The notes: a model not told the origin generated them from the letters alone. Shown: positions 14,280-23,254, numbered from the stretch's first letter. The stretch: DNA of 24,894 bases from an uncultured Phycisphaerales bacterium (GCA_937927975.1 CALEZT010000126.1:1-24894), one strand, 5' to 3'. A program made the numbers and translations.

Positions 14280-15182
14280 TCAGAAGGTTTCGTGCTTGCG
14301 CCACCAGTCATATCGGACCGCAATCCAGAACCCCAGGACCGAGCCCAGCGTTCCCAGGGTCACCAATTGGACGGGGACGATCGCAAAGACGCTGTGCGGG
14401 AAGAAGGGCGCCGGCAGGGTCTCGGCGAACCTCTGGAGGGTCTGGCCTCGATAGTGGAGAACCTGGGCTGTTCCAACCACCAGCAGTGACGAGAGAGCAG
14501 GCAAAATGTAGCTTTGGCCGAGGAACTGCTTGACGACGAAGCCTGCGACCGCGAACGCGGCTGCGACCCCGAAGATGATCTGGCCGACGTCCGGCTGAGC
14601 CGCCAGGTTGTGGGACATCGCCAGATTCTGCACGAAGACGCCCACGAAGAATTGCGAGATCACGACCGATACGCCCAAGGCCACCAGGCTATTCGCAAAG
14701 GCGTTGCCGGCGGGACCTTTTCGCGTCGTTTGCGCGTCCGATTCCAGGACGCTGTTGCGGGGCGCCTGTCGCAGACGCTGCGCCAGCAGGACTCCTGCGA
14801 AGCCCGCCGCGACGAGCAGCATCCAATAGAGGGGCTCCACGCGAAGGGATTGGATCAGCGCAGCCCGTTCGGCGGCGTCGTCCCAGATCTGCGTCAGTGC
14901 CCGCATGGAACCCGAGCGGCCCGCCCAGATGGCCAGACCGAAAGGCACCCCGAGAATGCCGATCTCCCGACCGTGCGGCCAGGCGATGAAGTAGCCCGCG
15001 AATCCGATCGCCAGGGCCAGGACGAGCAGCAGCAGCGTGCCGGAGAAGTCGATGACGGAGGCTCGGACGGGAAGCAGCGGGTCCGCCGGGGCCACCAGCG
15101 GCCAGGCGAGAATCCCAAGGACGACGATGCCCAATGCCGCCACCGCCGCGATCCGAAGCTTGTTGATCCATGTCAATTCCAT
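14280..15182 (-). CDS. Polytopic membrane protein of unknown function
   Basis: 300 residues with about eight hydrophobic helices; the first (IAAVAALGIVVLGILAWPLV) follows a short basic N-terminus, and the last is LVTLGTLGSVLGFWIAVRYD. I recognise no domain. A soluble, charged stretch (QAPRNSVLESDAQTTRKG) divides the protein into two membrane halves. The start at 15182 has GGGAG 8 nt upstream; the frame is open to 15251 without a site. It is transcribed divergently from the iron-sulfur flavoprotein gene. No catalytic or transport motif was found, so no function is proposed. Confidence 0.75.
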   Translation of the reverse strand: MELTWINKLRIAAVAALGIVVLGILAWPLVAPADPLLPVRASVIDFSGTLLLLVLALAIGFAGYFIAWPHGREIGILGVPFGLAIWAGRSGSMRALTQIWDDAAERAALIQSLRVEPLYWMLLVAAGFAGVLLAQRLRQAPRNSVLESDAQTTRKGPAGNAFANSLVALGVSVVISQFFVGVFVQNLAMSHNLAAQPDVGQIIFGVAAAFAVAGFVVKQFLGQSYILPALSSLLVVGTAQVLHYRGQTLQRFAETLPAPFFPHSVFAIVPVQLVTLGTLGSVLGFWIAVRYDWWRKHETF

Positions 15183-15207
15183 ACGAACTACTCCCAAAGA
15201 AAGCGCC

Positions 15208-15236
15208 AGAGTAGCGGCAACGCCCCAGTCTGTCAA
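15208..15236 (-). promoter_or_regulatory. Predicted promoter of the membrane protein gene
   Basis: Minus strand: perfect TTGACA (15231-15236), 17-nt spacer, TACTCT (15208-15213). The leader would be about 19 nt. Confidence 0.45.
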
Positions 15237-15396
15237 CGCCATGGCAGCCACGACACAGAGCCGTCGCGGATCTACGATTTGTGTTGACGACTTCCTTGCG
15301 GCTGCTCACTATGACGTACGCGTCGTCAACGCGGTCGCGGATGTGGTAAGAGGGTGCCGCGCGAATCATGAGCCTCGCGATTCCAGGGAGTCGAGA

Positions 15397-15957
15397 ATGT
15401 CGAAGGTGCTGGCTGTGGTCGGCAGTCCCCGCAAAGGCGGGAATACGGAGATTCTGGTTTCCCAGATCGCCGAAGGGGCGGCCTCGGTCGGAGCGGCGGT
15501 TGAGATGGTCCGTTTGGGCGATCTGCACATTCGCGAATGCGACGGCTGTCATGCCTGCTGGCGGGGTCGGCCTTGCAGCAAGGACGACGACATGCGGCCC
15601 CTCTATGAGAAGATCGCGGCCTGCGACGCCATCGTGTTCGCAACGCCGGTCTATTGGTACGGCCCGACCGCACTGATGAAGGCATTCGTCGATCGGTTCG
15701 TGTACTTCAATTGCGAGGCGAATCGCCCGATGGTGCGGGGCAAGCGGGCCGCAGCGGCCGTGGTCCTGGAGGAGACGCACGAGGAGACCTGGCGGCCTGT
15801 CGTGGACTTCTTCCGCAAGAGCCTGGCGTATCTCGAAATGGACCTGGCGGACACCATCGTCGTTCCCGGCGTCGGAGACAAAGGCGCGATCCGCAAGGAA
15901 TCACAGCGATTGGAGGAGGCGCACCGTCTCGGTGCAGCTCTCGCCTTGCGCTCGTAG
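15397..15957 (+). CDS. NADPH-dependent FMN reductase / iron-sulfur flavoprotein
   Basis: 186 residues in a flavodoxin-like fold. SPRKGGNTEI (10-19) is the FMN phosphate loop, and ATPVYWYGPTALMKAFVDR is the second flavin-binding segment. C48, C51, C54 and C60 (ECDGCHACWRGRPC) fit the compact C-x2-C-x2-C-x5-C cluster motif of iron-sulfur flavoproteins such as those of methanogens, which carry a 4Fe-4S cluster beside FMN. Expected role: cytoplasmic electron transfer or quinone/oxygen detoxification; partner unknown. AGGGAG is 6 nt before the ATG. The frame extends upstream to 15037 across the divergent gene, but without a ribosome site. Confidence 0.9.
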   Translation: MSKVLAVVGSPRKGGNTEILVSQIAEGAASVGAAVEMVRLGDLHIRECDGCHACWRGRPCSKDDDMRPLYEKIAACDAIVFATPVYWYGPTALMKAFVDRFVYFNCEANRPMVRGKRAAAAVVLEETHEETWRPVVDFFRKSLAYLEMDLADTIVVPGVGDKGAIRKESQRLEEAHRLGAALALRS

Positions 15958-15984
15958 AGGCGATCCATCCGGGTAACCCTCCTG

Positions 15985-16013
15985 TTGACGGCCGCTCATG
16001 CGACAGGGATAAT
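15985..16013 (+). promoter_or_regulatory. Predicted promoter of the DUF401 gene
   Basis: TTGACG (15985-15990), 17-nt spacer, GATAAT (16008-16013): five of six matches in each box. The leader would be about 45 nt. Confidence 0.6.
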
Positions 16014-16064
16014 GCCGCGTTCGTTCCGACGCCCCGATAACTCGGTTGGAGTGCAATCTCTCGA

Positions 16065-17312
16065 ATGTATGCGTTGATCGCGATTCTCGTGTCGTTGCTG
16101 GCGCTGGTGGTTCTGCTGCGTCTGCGGGTCCGGATCGGCAAGGCGATGACGGCCTCGGCCGTGCTGCTGGCGATCTTGTTGCAGGTCACGCCGGGCCAGA
16201 TGTGGGGTCATCTGGCGACCGAATGGCATGACCGACCGCTGACGGAGACTACGCCGTATCTGTTCGTGTCCCTGACGTTGCTCCTGCTTCTGGTCAACGT
16301 GGTGGGCGAGGCGATGGGGCAAATCGGCCTTTCGGCCCGCCTCATCCCTGCAATGCACGGCCTGTTCCGCAGTCGGCGCGTGGCCTTGGCGGCGATTCCC
16401 CTGGTCATGGGACTGCTGCCGACGCCCGGCGGGATCATGCTCTCGGCTCCGATGGTCCGCGAGGCAGGCGACAAGATCGGGGTCGAACGAAGTCGCGTCG
16501 CGGCGATCAATTTCTTCTTCCGCCACCAGTGGGAGCCGGTCTGGCCGCTCTTTCCGGCGGTGCCCCTGATCGTGACGATGCTGAGCGTCTCGCCGGGCAG
16601 GATTGTCGCATATCACGCAGCTTTGGCCGTCGCGGGGATGGTTTCGGGAATCGTCTTTCTTCTGCTGGCCGGCATCCCGCCGCGACGAGCCGAGCACATG
16701 GAGGCCCGCGCGAGCGTCGGTTCTCACGTGAAGGACCTGGTGCTCGTGTTCTGGCCCATTCTGTTCACCGCGATCCTGTACGTGAAGCTTCACGTTCCGC
16801 CAGCGGTGGGAATCCTGCTGGCGATTCTCGGATTGCTGCTGTTCCATCGGGTGGACGTGAGGCGCTGGCCGGGGATCTTCAAGGCCGCCCGCGAAGCCGA
16901 CATCGTGCTGCTGCTGTTCGGGGCTCTGTGGTTCAAGCTCAATCTGGAGGCCGGCGGGGCGGTCGGCGCCGTCGTGACGTTCTTCCAGGACATCCACATG
17001 CCGCCTCTGCTGGTGGTGTTCTTGCTGCCGTTTCTGGTGAGTTTCAGCACGGGAGTGACGACGCCGACCGTGGCGATCACATATCCGTTCCTGACGCCGT
17101 TCATTCAGACCGGGGGCCAAACGCTTCTGGGCGTCGAGACGCTGGCCTTCGCGGGCGTCGTGTTCGGGCTGGCGATCAGTCCCATCCACCTGTGCCTGGC
17201 GCTGTCGGCCAGTTACTTCAACGCGCCGCTGATGCGGATCATCTTCAAGGTGCTGCCGCCGGCGTTATGCGTCGCGGCGGCGGGACTCGCGATGGCCCTG
17301 CTGGCTCCATAG
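16065..17312 (+). CDS. DUF401 family integral membrane protein (putative permease)
   Basis: 415 residues, about ten helices. GLLPTPGGIMLSAPMV and RHQWEPVWPLFPAV in the first half are the DUF401 hallmark segments; a second re-entrant-like stretch, STGVTTPTVAITYPFL, lies in the second half. The family resembles GntP/DctM-like ion-coupled carriers, so transport of an organic anion is likely, but the substrate is unknown. The ribosome site is weak (GGAG 13 nt before ATG), although the promoter is good. It follows the flavoprotein gene by 107 nt with its own promoter, so the two need not be functionally linked. Confidence 0.85.
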   Translation: MYALIAILVSLLALVVLLRLRVRIGKAMTASAVLLAILLQVTPGQMWGHLATEWHDRPLTETTPYLFVSLTLLLLLVNVVGEAMGQIGLSARLIPAMHGLFRSRRVALAAIPLVMGLLPTPGGIMLSAPMVREAGDKIGVERSRVAAINFFFRHQWEPVWPLFPAVPLIVTMLSVSPGRIVAYHAALAVAGMVSGIVFLLLAGIPPRRAEHMEARASVGSHVKDLVLVFWPILFTAILYVKLHVPPAVGILLAILGLLLFHRVDVRRWPGIFKAAREADIVLLLFGALWFKLNLEAGGAVGAVVTFFQDIHMPPLLVVFLLPFLVSFSTGVTTPTVAITYPFLTPFIQTGGQTLLGVETLAFAGVVFGLAISPIHLCLALSASYFNAPLMRIIFKVLPPALCVAAAGLAMALLAP

Positions 17313-17322
17313 CGATCGGCAT

Positions 17323-18111
17323 TCAGCGAATCCGGATCGAGCCCACGTTCGAGCGGAGTTGAATCCGCCCTTCGCCGTTGCCGAGCGAGGCCCGAATCGA
17401 CTGTTTGAGCGATCCCGAGATGGTGAGCGGCCGGTCGCTGCTGATGGAGCCGACGTTCGTTTCAGCGGCGACCGTGGCCGAGATGTCCCTGGGACCCGTC
17501 AGTTCGACGTCTCCGACGTTGGCGGAAGCGTCGATCGAGATCGTGGCAGGTGCGTCCGACGCATATTCCGCGCGGACGTCTCCGACGTTCGTGTGCACGG
17601 TGGCGTCGCTGCGCAGGCCCAGACAGGTGACGGAACCGACTTCGCTGCGAGCCTCCACCGAACCTGCAAAGCCTGAGATGTGGATGTCTCCGACGTTCAC
17701 TGTGCTCTTGATCCCCAGGGAGGGCGGGGTGGTGATCGTGAAGTCCACCGACAGTTGATTGCGGCCAAAGCCGGACGGTTTGACCGCATTGACTACGAGG
17801 GTTCGCCCCGACGTTTTGGCCTCGATGCGAACGCTCTCGGCCAACTCCTGCGCCTGTTCTTGCGTCTTGGCCTTGACTGTGATCACGGCGGCGATCCGCG
17901 CCTCCGCGACGTCAACTGCCTTCACTTCGATCCGACCGACGTTCGTGCTCACATTCAGCGTGGCGATGCCGGCCAGAGGAACGCTCAGATCCTCGCTTCG
18001 GACGTGCTTGGCTCTGAATCCGTCGCCATCAATGTTGATGCTGCAACCGGCCAGGACCGTGCCTGCCAGGACCGCCGCGATGCCGAGGCGGTGATACCCG
18101 CGTGTTCTCAT
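17323..18111 (-). CDS. DUF4097 family beta-repeat lipoprotein
   Basis: 262 residues. The signal RLGIAAVLAGTVLAGC ends in a lipobox (LAGC), so the protein is probably lipid-anchored. The rest is a right-handed beta-helix type domain of the DUF4097 (putative adhesin) family, with at least seven NVG-type turns: TNVGRIEV, VNVGDIHI, SEVGSVTC, TNVGDVRA, ANVGDVEL, TNVGSISS and SNVGSIRI. Function of the family is unclear. The start at 18111 has GGAG 7 nt upstream; the frame is open to 18195 without a site. It converges with the DUF401 gene (10-nt gap) and diverges from asnA. Confidence 0.85.
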   Translation of the reverse strand: MRTRGYHRLGIAAVLAGTVLAGCSINIDGDGFRAKHVRSEDLSVPLAGIATLNVSTNVGRIEVKAVDVAEARIAAVITVKAKTQEQAQELAESVRIEAKTSGRTLVVNAVKPSGFGRNQLSVDFTITTPPSLGIKSTVNVGDIHISGFAGSVEARSEVGSVTCLGLRSDATVHTNVGDVRAEYASDAPATISIDASANVGDVELTGPRDISATVAAETNVGSISSDRPLTISGSLKQSIRASLGNGEGRIQLRSNVGSIRIR

Positions 18112-18193
18112 GTCCGATCTCCAGTCTGTCGTGCTTGGCTCTCTGGGACTTCGACCTGGAAGTTCCCTTGTTCCCAGTCGTTCGTCCTGCTCC

Positions 18194-18221
18194 ATTATTG
18201 CGGTGAATCCGTTCTTATCAA
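18194..18221 (-). promoter_or_regulatory. Predicted promoter of the DUF4097 lipoprotein
   Basis: Minus strand: TTGATA (18216-18221), 16-nt spacer, AATAAT (18194-18199). It lies back to back with the asnA promoter. Confidence 0.5.
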
Positions 18222-18268
18222 GAGTGAAAGTCCGGATTGTCGCCAGGAAATCGGTCCGGCTTTTTGCT

Positions 18269-18297
18269 TTGACCGAGCGGGAGGATTGGGATATCGT
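18269..18297 (+). promoter_or_regulatory. Predicted promoter of asnA
   Basis: TTGACC (18269-18274), 17-nt spacer, TATCGT (18292-18297). The predicted start is about 50 nt before the ATG. Confidence 0.5.
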
Positions 18298-18353
18298 CTG
18301 GGCCGCCGTGCGGCGCGCCGGTTTGACTGTGTAAACATGGTTTGGAGGCTTCC

Positions 18354-19394
18354 ATGCCGGATCTGATCTTGACCGAAGGCTATCGACCTACATTGAATCT
18401 GCGCGAGACCGAACGCGCGATCAAGTTCATCAAGGATTTCTTCCAGGATCACCTGGCGACCGCATTGAATCTCCAGCGGGTCTCTGCGCCCTTGTTCTTG
18501 CGGAAGGGCAGTGGAATCAACGACGACCTCAATGGGGTGGAGGCCAAGGCGACGTTCCGCATCAAGGACGACGGGCTGTCCGAGGCCGAATGCCTGTTCT
18601 CGCTGGCCAAGTGGAAGCGGATGGTGCTGGCGGACTATGGCTTCGGGCCGGGCGAAGGGCTTTACACCGACATGAACGCGATTCGACCCGACGAGGAGTG
18701 CCTGGACAATCTGCACTCGGTCTATGTGGATCAGTGGGATTGGGAGCGTGTCATCAATCCGCAGGACAGGAGCCTGGAGTTTCTCAAGGGGACCGTCCGC
18801 TCGATCTATTCGGTGCTTCGCATGATGGAGCGGGCGGTGCATGACCGGTATCCGCAGATCGCGCCGATGTTGCCGGAGGAGATCACGTTTGTCCATGCGG
18901 AAGAACTGCTGCAGCGATGGCCGGACGTCGGGCCGCGGGAGCGGGAGAACCGGATTGTGAAAGAATGGGGGGCGGTCTTCGTGATCGGCATCGGCGGCGA
19001 GCTGCCCGACGGAACGATTCACGATGGGAGGGCGCCGGATTATGACGACTGGATCACGCCCACCGTCAACGGCTGCAAGGGCCTCAACGGCGACATTCTC
19101 CTGTGGTATCCGCTGCTCGATCGAGCGTTTGAGATCAGCTCCATGGGGATTCGCGTGAACGCGGATTCGCTGCAAGAGCAGTTGCGGGTTCGCGGGGCCC
19201 TGGCTCGGCGGGAATTCCCATGGCACAAGAGGCTCCTGGCGGGCGAGTTGCCCCTGAGCATCGGCGGCGGCATCGGCCAGTCGCGTCTGTGCATGTTCTT
19301 CCTCCGGAAGCTGCACGTCGGAGAGGTGCATGCGAGCGTGTGGCCTCAGTGGGTCATCGACCAGTGCCGGGAGGCGGGGATCACGCTGCTGTGA
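18354..19394 (+). CDS. asnA: Aspartate--ammonia ligase (asparagine synthetase A)
   Basis: 346 residues, close to the 330 of the E. coli enzyme. It makes asparagine from aspartate, ammonia and ATP in the cytoplasm, through an aspartyl-AMP intermediate, on a class II aminoacyl-tRNA synthetase fold. Recognisable segments: VSAPLFLRKGSGINDDLNG, FSLAKWKRMVL, LYTDMNAIRPDEE, VYVDQWDWERVI, the SMGIRVN stretch and the C-terminal class II motif 3 (GELPLSIGGGIGQSRLCMFF). GGAGG 5 nt before the ATG at 18354 decides the start. It is monocistronic, with its own promoter and a terminator shared with the convergent lipoprotein gene. Confidence 0.97.
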   Translation: MPDLILTEGYRPTLNLRETERAIKFIKDFFQDHLATALNLQRVSAPLFLRKGSGINDDLNGVEAKATFRIKDDGLSEAECLFSLAKWKRMVLADYGFGPGEGLYTDMNAIRPDEECLDNLHSVYVDQWDWERVINPQDRSLEFLKGTVRSIYSVLRMMERAVHDRYPQIAPMLPEEITFVHAEELLQRWPDVGPRERENRIVKEWGAVFVIGIGGELPDGTIHDGRAPDYDDWITPTVNGCKGLNGDILLWYPLLDRAFEISSMGIRVNADSLQEQLRVRGALARREFPWHKRLLAGELPLSIGGGIGQSRLCMFFLRKLHVGEVHASVWPQWVIDQCREAGITLL

Positions 19395-19418
19395 TTCGGT
19401 GCGAATTCGGCGCAGGCA

Positions 19419-19446
19419 AAAGGGGATGACTTTCGCCATCCCCTTT
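19419..19446. terminator. Bidirectional terminator between asnA and the repeat lipoprotein
   Basis: AAAGGGGATG (19419-19428) and CATCCCCTTT (19437-19446): a perfect 10-bp stem with an 8-nt loop, ending in T on both strands (TTTC on plus, TTTTGCC on minus), midway between convergent genes. Confidence 0.8.
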
Positions 19447-19498
19447 CTCGTCTGTGGTCCTGTGTTCCGGAGGCTTCCGTGCGTTTAACGATCGAGGG

Positions 19499-22400
19499 TC
19501 ACTCGCCGGTCTGGACGACGCGCGGTTCGACCGACCTGGCGGCGTCGCCGACCTTGACCTCGACCGGAGGCTGTTGGGTCGGAGCGGCCTTCAACTGCTC
19601 GATCGTGGTCTTGAGCGTGTCCGCCTGGCTCTGGGTGCTCTTGTGCACCTGGCTCATCTGCTCCTGGAGCTGGGCCTGAGTCTGACGAAGCTGCGAGAGG
19701 GCGTCGATCATCGCCTGCACGTCCTGGGCGATCTTGGCCTCGAATCGCTGACGCTGCTGTCCGTTTGCGTCGAGCGCGGCGCTGGTGGTCGCAACGCCGG
19801 TCTGGAGGACGCCCTGGAGTTTGGCGAGTTGCTGGTCGAGCGTGGCAATGCCGTCGGCCATCGCCTGAATCCGGGTTTGGACCGTGTCGAATCTCTCGGT
19901 CCAGCTCTGCTGGCCCTGGGCGATCTCGGTCAGTTTGACGGTCACTTCCGCACGGCCGGCCTGGGCTGTCTGATCGGACTTGGTCTGGATTTCGCTGAGG
20001 GCGGCGATGTCGCGAACCGCTTGTCCTGCGGTCGTCGCCACGGCGTCGATGCCGTTCTGGGTCTTGTGCTGATTCTCGTCCAGCTTGGCGATCCGACCGA
20101 TCACCGATTCATCGTGACTCTGGATCGCCGAGGCAAGCGTATCCTGCCGGCCGGTCACCGCGACCAGATCCTTGGCGGTCTGTTGCGAGGTGGCGGCGAC
20201 GGCATCCAGGCCGCTCTGCATCTTCTGCTGGTTCTCATCGAGCTTGGCCATCCGAACGTCGGTCGAGTCGTTGTGGCTCTGGACGGCCTTGGCGAACTGG
20301 GTCTGCCGCTCGGCGGCTTCAATCACGTTCGCCGCCGTTTGTCCAGAAGTGACGGCCAGCGTGTCCAGGCCGCTTTGCATCTTCTGCTGATTCTCATCGA
20401 GCCTGGCCATGCGGACGTCGGTCGAGTCGTTGTGGCTCTGGACGGCCTTGGCAAACCGGGCCTGCCGCTCGGCGGTTTCCACCACGTTCGCCGCTGTCTG
20501 TTCGGCCGTGACGGCCAACGCATCCAGGCCGCTTTGCATCTTCTGCTGGTTCTCATCGAGCCTGGCCATGCGGACGTCGGTCGAGTCGTTGTGGCTCTGG
20601 ACGGCTTTGGCGAACCGGGCCTGCCGCTCGCCGGCTTCGATCACGTCCAGGGCGGTCTGTCCGGCGGTGGCGGTGAGCACGTCGATGTCGCTCTGCATCC
20701 GCTGCTGATTGTCCGCAAGCCTGGCCATATGGCCGGTGGCGGAGTCGCTGTACGCTCGGACCATGCCGGCAAGGGCGTTCTGCCGATCGGATGCGTCGAT
20801 CACGTCCGCCGCGGTCTGGCTCGTGGTGGCGGTCAGGACGTCGAGTTGGCTGCTCAGCGTGTTCTGATTGTCGGCGAGCTTCGCCGTGCGGGCGATGATC
20901 GCGCTGTCCCCGGCGGCGATGGTCCGGTTCAGCTCGGCATGGCCGGTGGCCAGTCCCATGACGTCCAAAGCCGTCTGGCCTGCGGTGGCCGTCAGGACAT
21001 TGAGGCTTTCTGCGAGGTCTTTCTGGTTGTTGTCGAGACGGGCGACCCGTCCGCTGATCTCGTCGCTGCGAGTGGTCAACGCGCTCTGAAGGGTGTCCTG
21101 GGCGAGCGATACCGCGGTGAGGTCCGCGTAGGCCCGATCCATGACGCCCGCCATGCGGGTGAGATCCGCCTTCATGGCCTGCTGATTCTCGGTCATCCTG
21201 GCGGCCTGAGCGGCGATCGCCTGGTTCATGGCCGAGTTCAGCTCGATCATGCCCTTGACGTTCATCGCCGTCTGGTCGGCTCTCTCATGAAGACCATTCA
21301 TGCCCGTCTGCATCGCCTGCTGGAAGGTCGCCTGGCTATTGTTCAATGTGAGCATGGACAGGGCGGTCTGGCTGGTGGTCGCCGTGAGGAGATCCACCTG
21401 GCCCCGAAGGGCCTGCTGGTGCTCGGCCAATCCGGTCATGCGAGTCGTCATCGCGTCATTGTGATTCAACTGCTGCCGACGGAAGGCGTCCTGCGCCGAG
21501 GCCATTGCGCCCAGTTCCGTGGACACCTGCCGGGTCCGGACGCCGAGGTCTGCGATCGCGGCATTCGTGCTCCGGTGGTTGTCGGCGACCGCGGCTGCGT
21601 GGGCGGCCAATTCAGAAGTCATCGTATCGGATTTGACGCCGATCTGTTCGATGCCTGAACGAAGAGACTGATGCCCGTCGGAGAGTCCGGCCATCGCAGT
21701 GACGATCTCATCGTGGTGAGCTCGTGCGACGTCTTTCGCGGTTGCCTGCTCGGTTGCCACAACCGCGAGGTTCCCAGCCATCGCGTCCGTCTTGCTGTGG
21801 AGGTCCTGGACGGCGGTCCGGATCGCCTGCTGATTCTGGAGGCTTGCGGCCATCCGGTCTGTGACCACTTCCTGTCCGGTCCGCAACGTCTCCTGGAGAG
21901 AGGCGACTGCGGTCTGAGATTCCGACGAGGCTTTGTCCGCTTTTGCATTCAATACGTCGATGCGGGCCTGGAGGTCTTGTTGGCCCGTGGCCAGCCCGGC
22001 GATCCGCGACGTCACGGCGTCGTGGTCGGTCGCGAGCCTTTGCTGCAGAGTCGAGGCCGCGCCGGCCAGATCTTCGTTCATCCGGACCATTCTGCCGTCG
22101 AGGATCTCGATGCGTGCCTGGAATCTCTGCTGCGATTGCGTCAGACCTGCGAGTCGGTTATCGACCTGTTCGTGGTTGGCGGTGATTGAATCCTGGGTCG
22201 TCTTCTGGGTCGCGGCGATCGCGGCGAGCCGTTCAGCCAATTGGGTGTTGTTGTCCTGGAGGGTCGAGGACAGGGCGTCCTGCTTGCCCGCCACGGAGGC
22301 GATGCTTCGGGCCAGCGATTCATCCGCCTCGTGCAGGCGAACGACGCCGGCCTGAATGCCTTGCTGGTTGCTGACGACGACGCCCATGTGGGTGTTCAAC

Positions 22401-22885
22401 TCCTGCTGATTGGCCAGCACGGTTTCACGCAGCCCGGCCTGGTGTCGGGCGAGGGCCGTCAAATCGGAGGCCGTTCGTTGCGCGGTGTCCTGGACCTGCG
22501 CCACCTGGCCTCCCAAAGACTGCTGGCCTGCCCGCAGAGCGTCTGCCTGGGCGTCGAGGCTTCGATGGCCTGCGACGACGGTTTCATGAAGCTGCCTCTG
22601 GTCGCTCTGAACGGTCTGGACGCCTGCGGCGATCCCCTGGGCCTGCGCGTCGAGGTTCTGGATGCCTTCCCCGAGTTTGGCGGTCCCGGCGTGGACCTGC
22701 GAGGAGAGGGTGGCAAGCTCCCGGGCATTCGCGGCCACCATGGCTTGCAGTTTGATCTGATTGTCCTCCATCCGGGTCAGTTGCTCGCCGCAACCGCAGA
22801 CGAAAAACAGGGTCCCAGCGACTGCGCACAGACAGACGCCCAGCCTGGCCCATCGTTTGATTTCGAATCCCTTCGATTCTCGCAT
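19499..22885 (-). CDS. Large repetitive coiled-coil lipoprotein
   Basis: 1128 residues. A signal (LGVCLCAVAGTLFFVCGC) ends in a plausible lipobox V-C-G-C. Nearly all the rest is alpha-helical: Ala, Gln, Asp, Thr and Leu-rich with few prolines, in about twenty degenerate repeats of 53 residues built on DENQQKMQSGLDALAVTA and QTAANVVE. Four copies at about residues 740-910 are almost identical, as 159-bp DNA repeats. The C-terminus turns to SQVHKSTQSQADTLKTTIEQ and a short Pro/Val tail. I know no family; a long fibrous, envelope-anchored spacer is the most natural reading. AAAGGAG sits 5 nt before the ATG at 22885; the frame runs open to 23050 without a site. Confidence 0.85.
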   Translation of the reverse strand: MRESKGFEIKRWARLGVCLCAVAGTLFFVCGCGEQLTRMEDNQIKLQAMVAANARELATLSSQVHAGTAKLGEGIQNLDAQAQGIAAGVQTVQSDQRQLHETVVAGHRSLDAQADALRAGQQSLGGQVAQVQDTAQRTASDLTALARHQAGLRETVLANQQELNTHMGVVVSNQQGIQAGVVRLHEADESLARSIASVAGKQDALSSTLQDNNTQLAERLAAIAATQKTTQDSITANHEQVDNRLAGLTQSQQRFQARIEILDGRMVRMNEDLAGAASTLQQRLATDHDAVTSRIAGLATGQQDLQARIDVLNAKADKASSESQTAVASLQETLRTGQEVVTDRMAASLQNQQAIRTAVQDLHSKTDAMAGNLAVVATEQATAKDVARAHHDEIVTAMAGLSDGHQSLRSGIEQIGVKSDTMTSELAAHAAAVADNHRSTNAAIADLGVRTRQVSTELGAMASAQDAFRRQQLNHNDAMTTRMTGLAEHQQALRGQVDLLTATTSQTALSMLTLNNSQATFQQAMQTGMNGLHERADQTAMNVKGMIELNSAMNQAIAAQAARMTENQQAMKADLTRMAGVMDRAYADLTAVSLAQDTLQSALTTRSDEISGRVARLDNNQKDLAESLNVLTATAGQTALDVMGLATGHAELNRTIAAGDSAIIARTAKLADNQNTLSSQLDVLTATTSQTAADVIDASDRQNALAGMVRAYSDSATGHMARLADNQQRMQSDIDVLTATAGQTALDVIEAGERQARFAKAVQSHNDSTDVRMARLDENQQKMQSGLDALAVTAEQTAANVVETAERQARFAKAVQSHNDSTDVRMARLDENQQKMQSGLDTLAVTSGQTAANVIEAAERQTQFAKAVQSHNDSTDVRMAKLDENQQKMQSGLDAVAATSQQTAKDLVAVTGRQDTLASAIQSHDESVIGRIAKLDENQHKTQNGIDAVATTAGQAVRDIAALSEIQTKSDQTAQAGRAEVTVKLTEIAQGQQSWTERFDTVQTRIQAMADGIATLDQQLAKLQGVLQTGVATTSAALDANGQQRQRFEAKIAQDVQAMIDALSQLRQTQAQLQEQMSQVHKSTQSQADTLKTTIEQLKAAPTQQPPVEVKVGDAARSVEPRVVQTGE
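20190..20680 (-). repeat. 159-bp tandem repeats inside the lipoprotein gene
   Basis: GGTCGAGTCGTTGTGGCTCT recurs at 20261, 20420 and 20579, exactly 159 bp apart. It encodes SHNDSTDVRM within a 53-residue unit. Neighbouring units on both sides are recognisable but more diverged. Confidence 0.9.
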
Positions 22886-22924
22886 GGCGACTCCTTTCCT
22901 TCTTCGTGACCGCACAGGCCACAA

Positions 22925-23010
22925 TCTTCCCAACCGAAACCTATCCTTGTTCCCTGTGGGAGGCAGGCGACCCAGGTTGCCCAGAATCCGCACTGCCAGT
23001 ACTGGGAAGA
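22925..23010. ncRNA. Candidate structured RNA upstream of the repeat lipoprotein
   Basis: TCTTCCCA (22925-22932) pairs perfectly with TGGGAAGA (23003-23010), closing an 86-nt domain whose interior has further complementary runs (AACCT with AGGTT; CCTG with CAGG). On the minus strand it would be a leader element of the lipoprotein gene, 40 nt before its ATG. It matches no riboswitch consensus I can name. It could be chance. Confidence 0.3.
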
Positions 23011-23214
23011 GACTACTACCTTTCTCTGTCATCGGCAAGCATATTTTCAAACCTTGACTCTTTATGGGACGAGTCTGGAACGTGGGCAGAATACAGGAGA
23101 TACGACGCTTCCAGGGACATCGTCCGGGGCTTGCCGGTCCGCCGGGGCGTCATGAATCGACCCGGTTCGCCGGCAGCGGTCCAATAACATAAGCCAAAAC
23201 CTCAATTTCCCAGC

Positions 23215-23244
23215 TTGACAGGGTAGTCGGCTGCGCCTTATAAA
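23215..23244 (+). promoter_or_regulatory. Strong predicted promoter upstream of the DUF5648 gene
   Basis: Perfect TTGACA (23215-23220), 18-nt spacer, TATAAA (23239-23244). Predicted start near 23251, only a few bases before the ATG of the 38-codon ORF at 23255. The rest of the 22886-23489 gap holds the RNA candidate and two short ORFs. Confidence 0.65.
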
Positions 23245-23254
23245 ATGGAGCACC

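Noticed and set aside
19454..21658. 734-codon plus-strand frame opposite the repeat lipoprotein
   Set aside because: Its repeats are just the antisense of the 53-residue units; no ribosome site, no signal, and no promoter. The minus gene has all of these.
22925..23010. Cyclic-di-GMP-I (GEMM) riboswitch
   Set aside because: Isolated words match, but there is no P2 hairpin and no proper tetraloop receptor order. Kept only as an unnamed structure.
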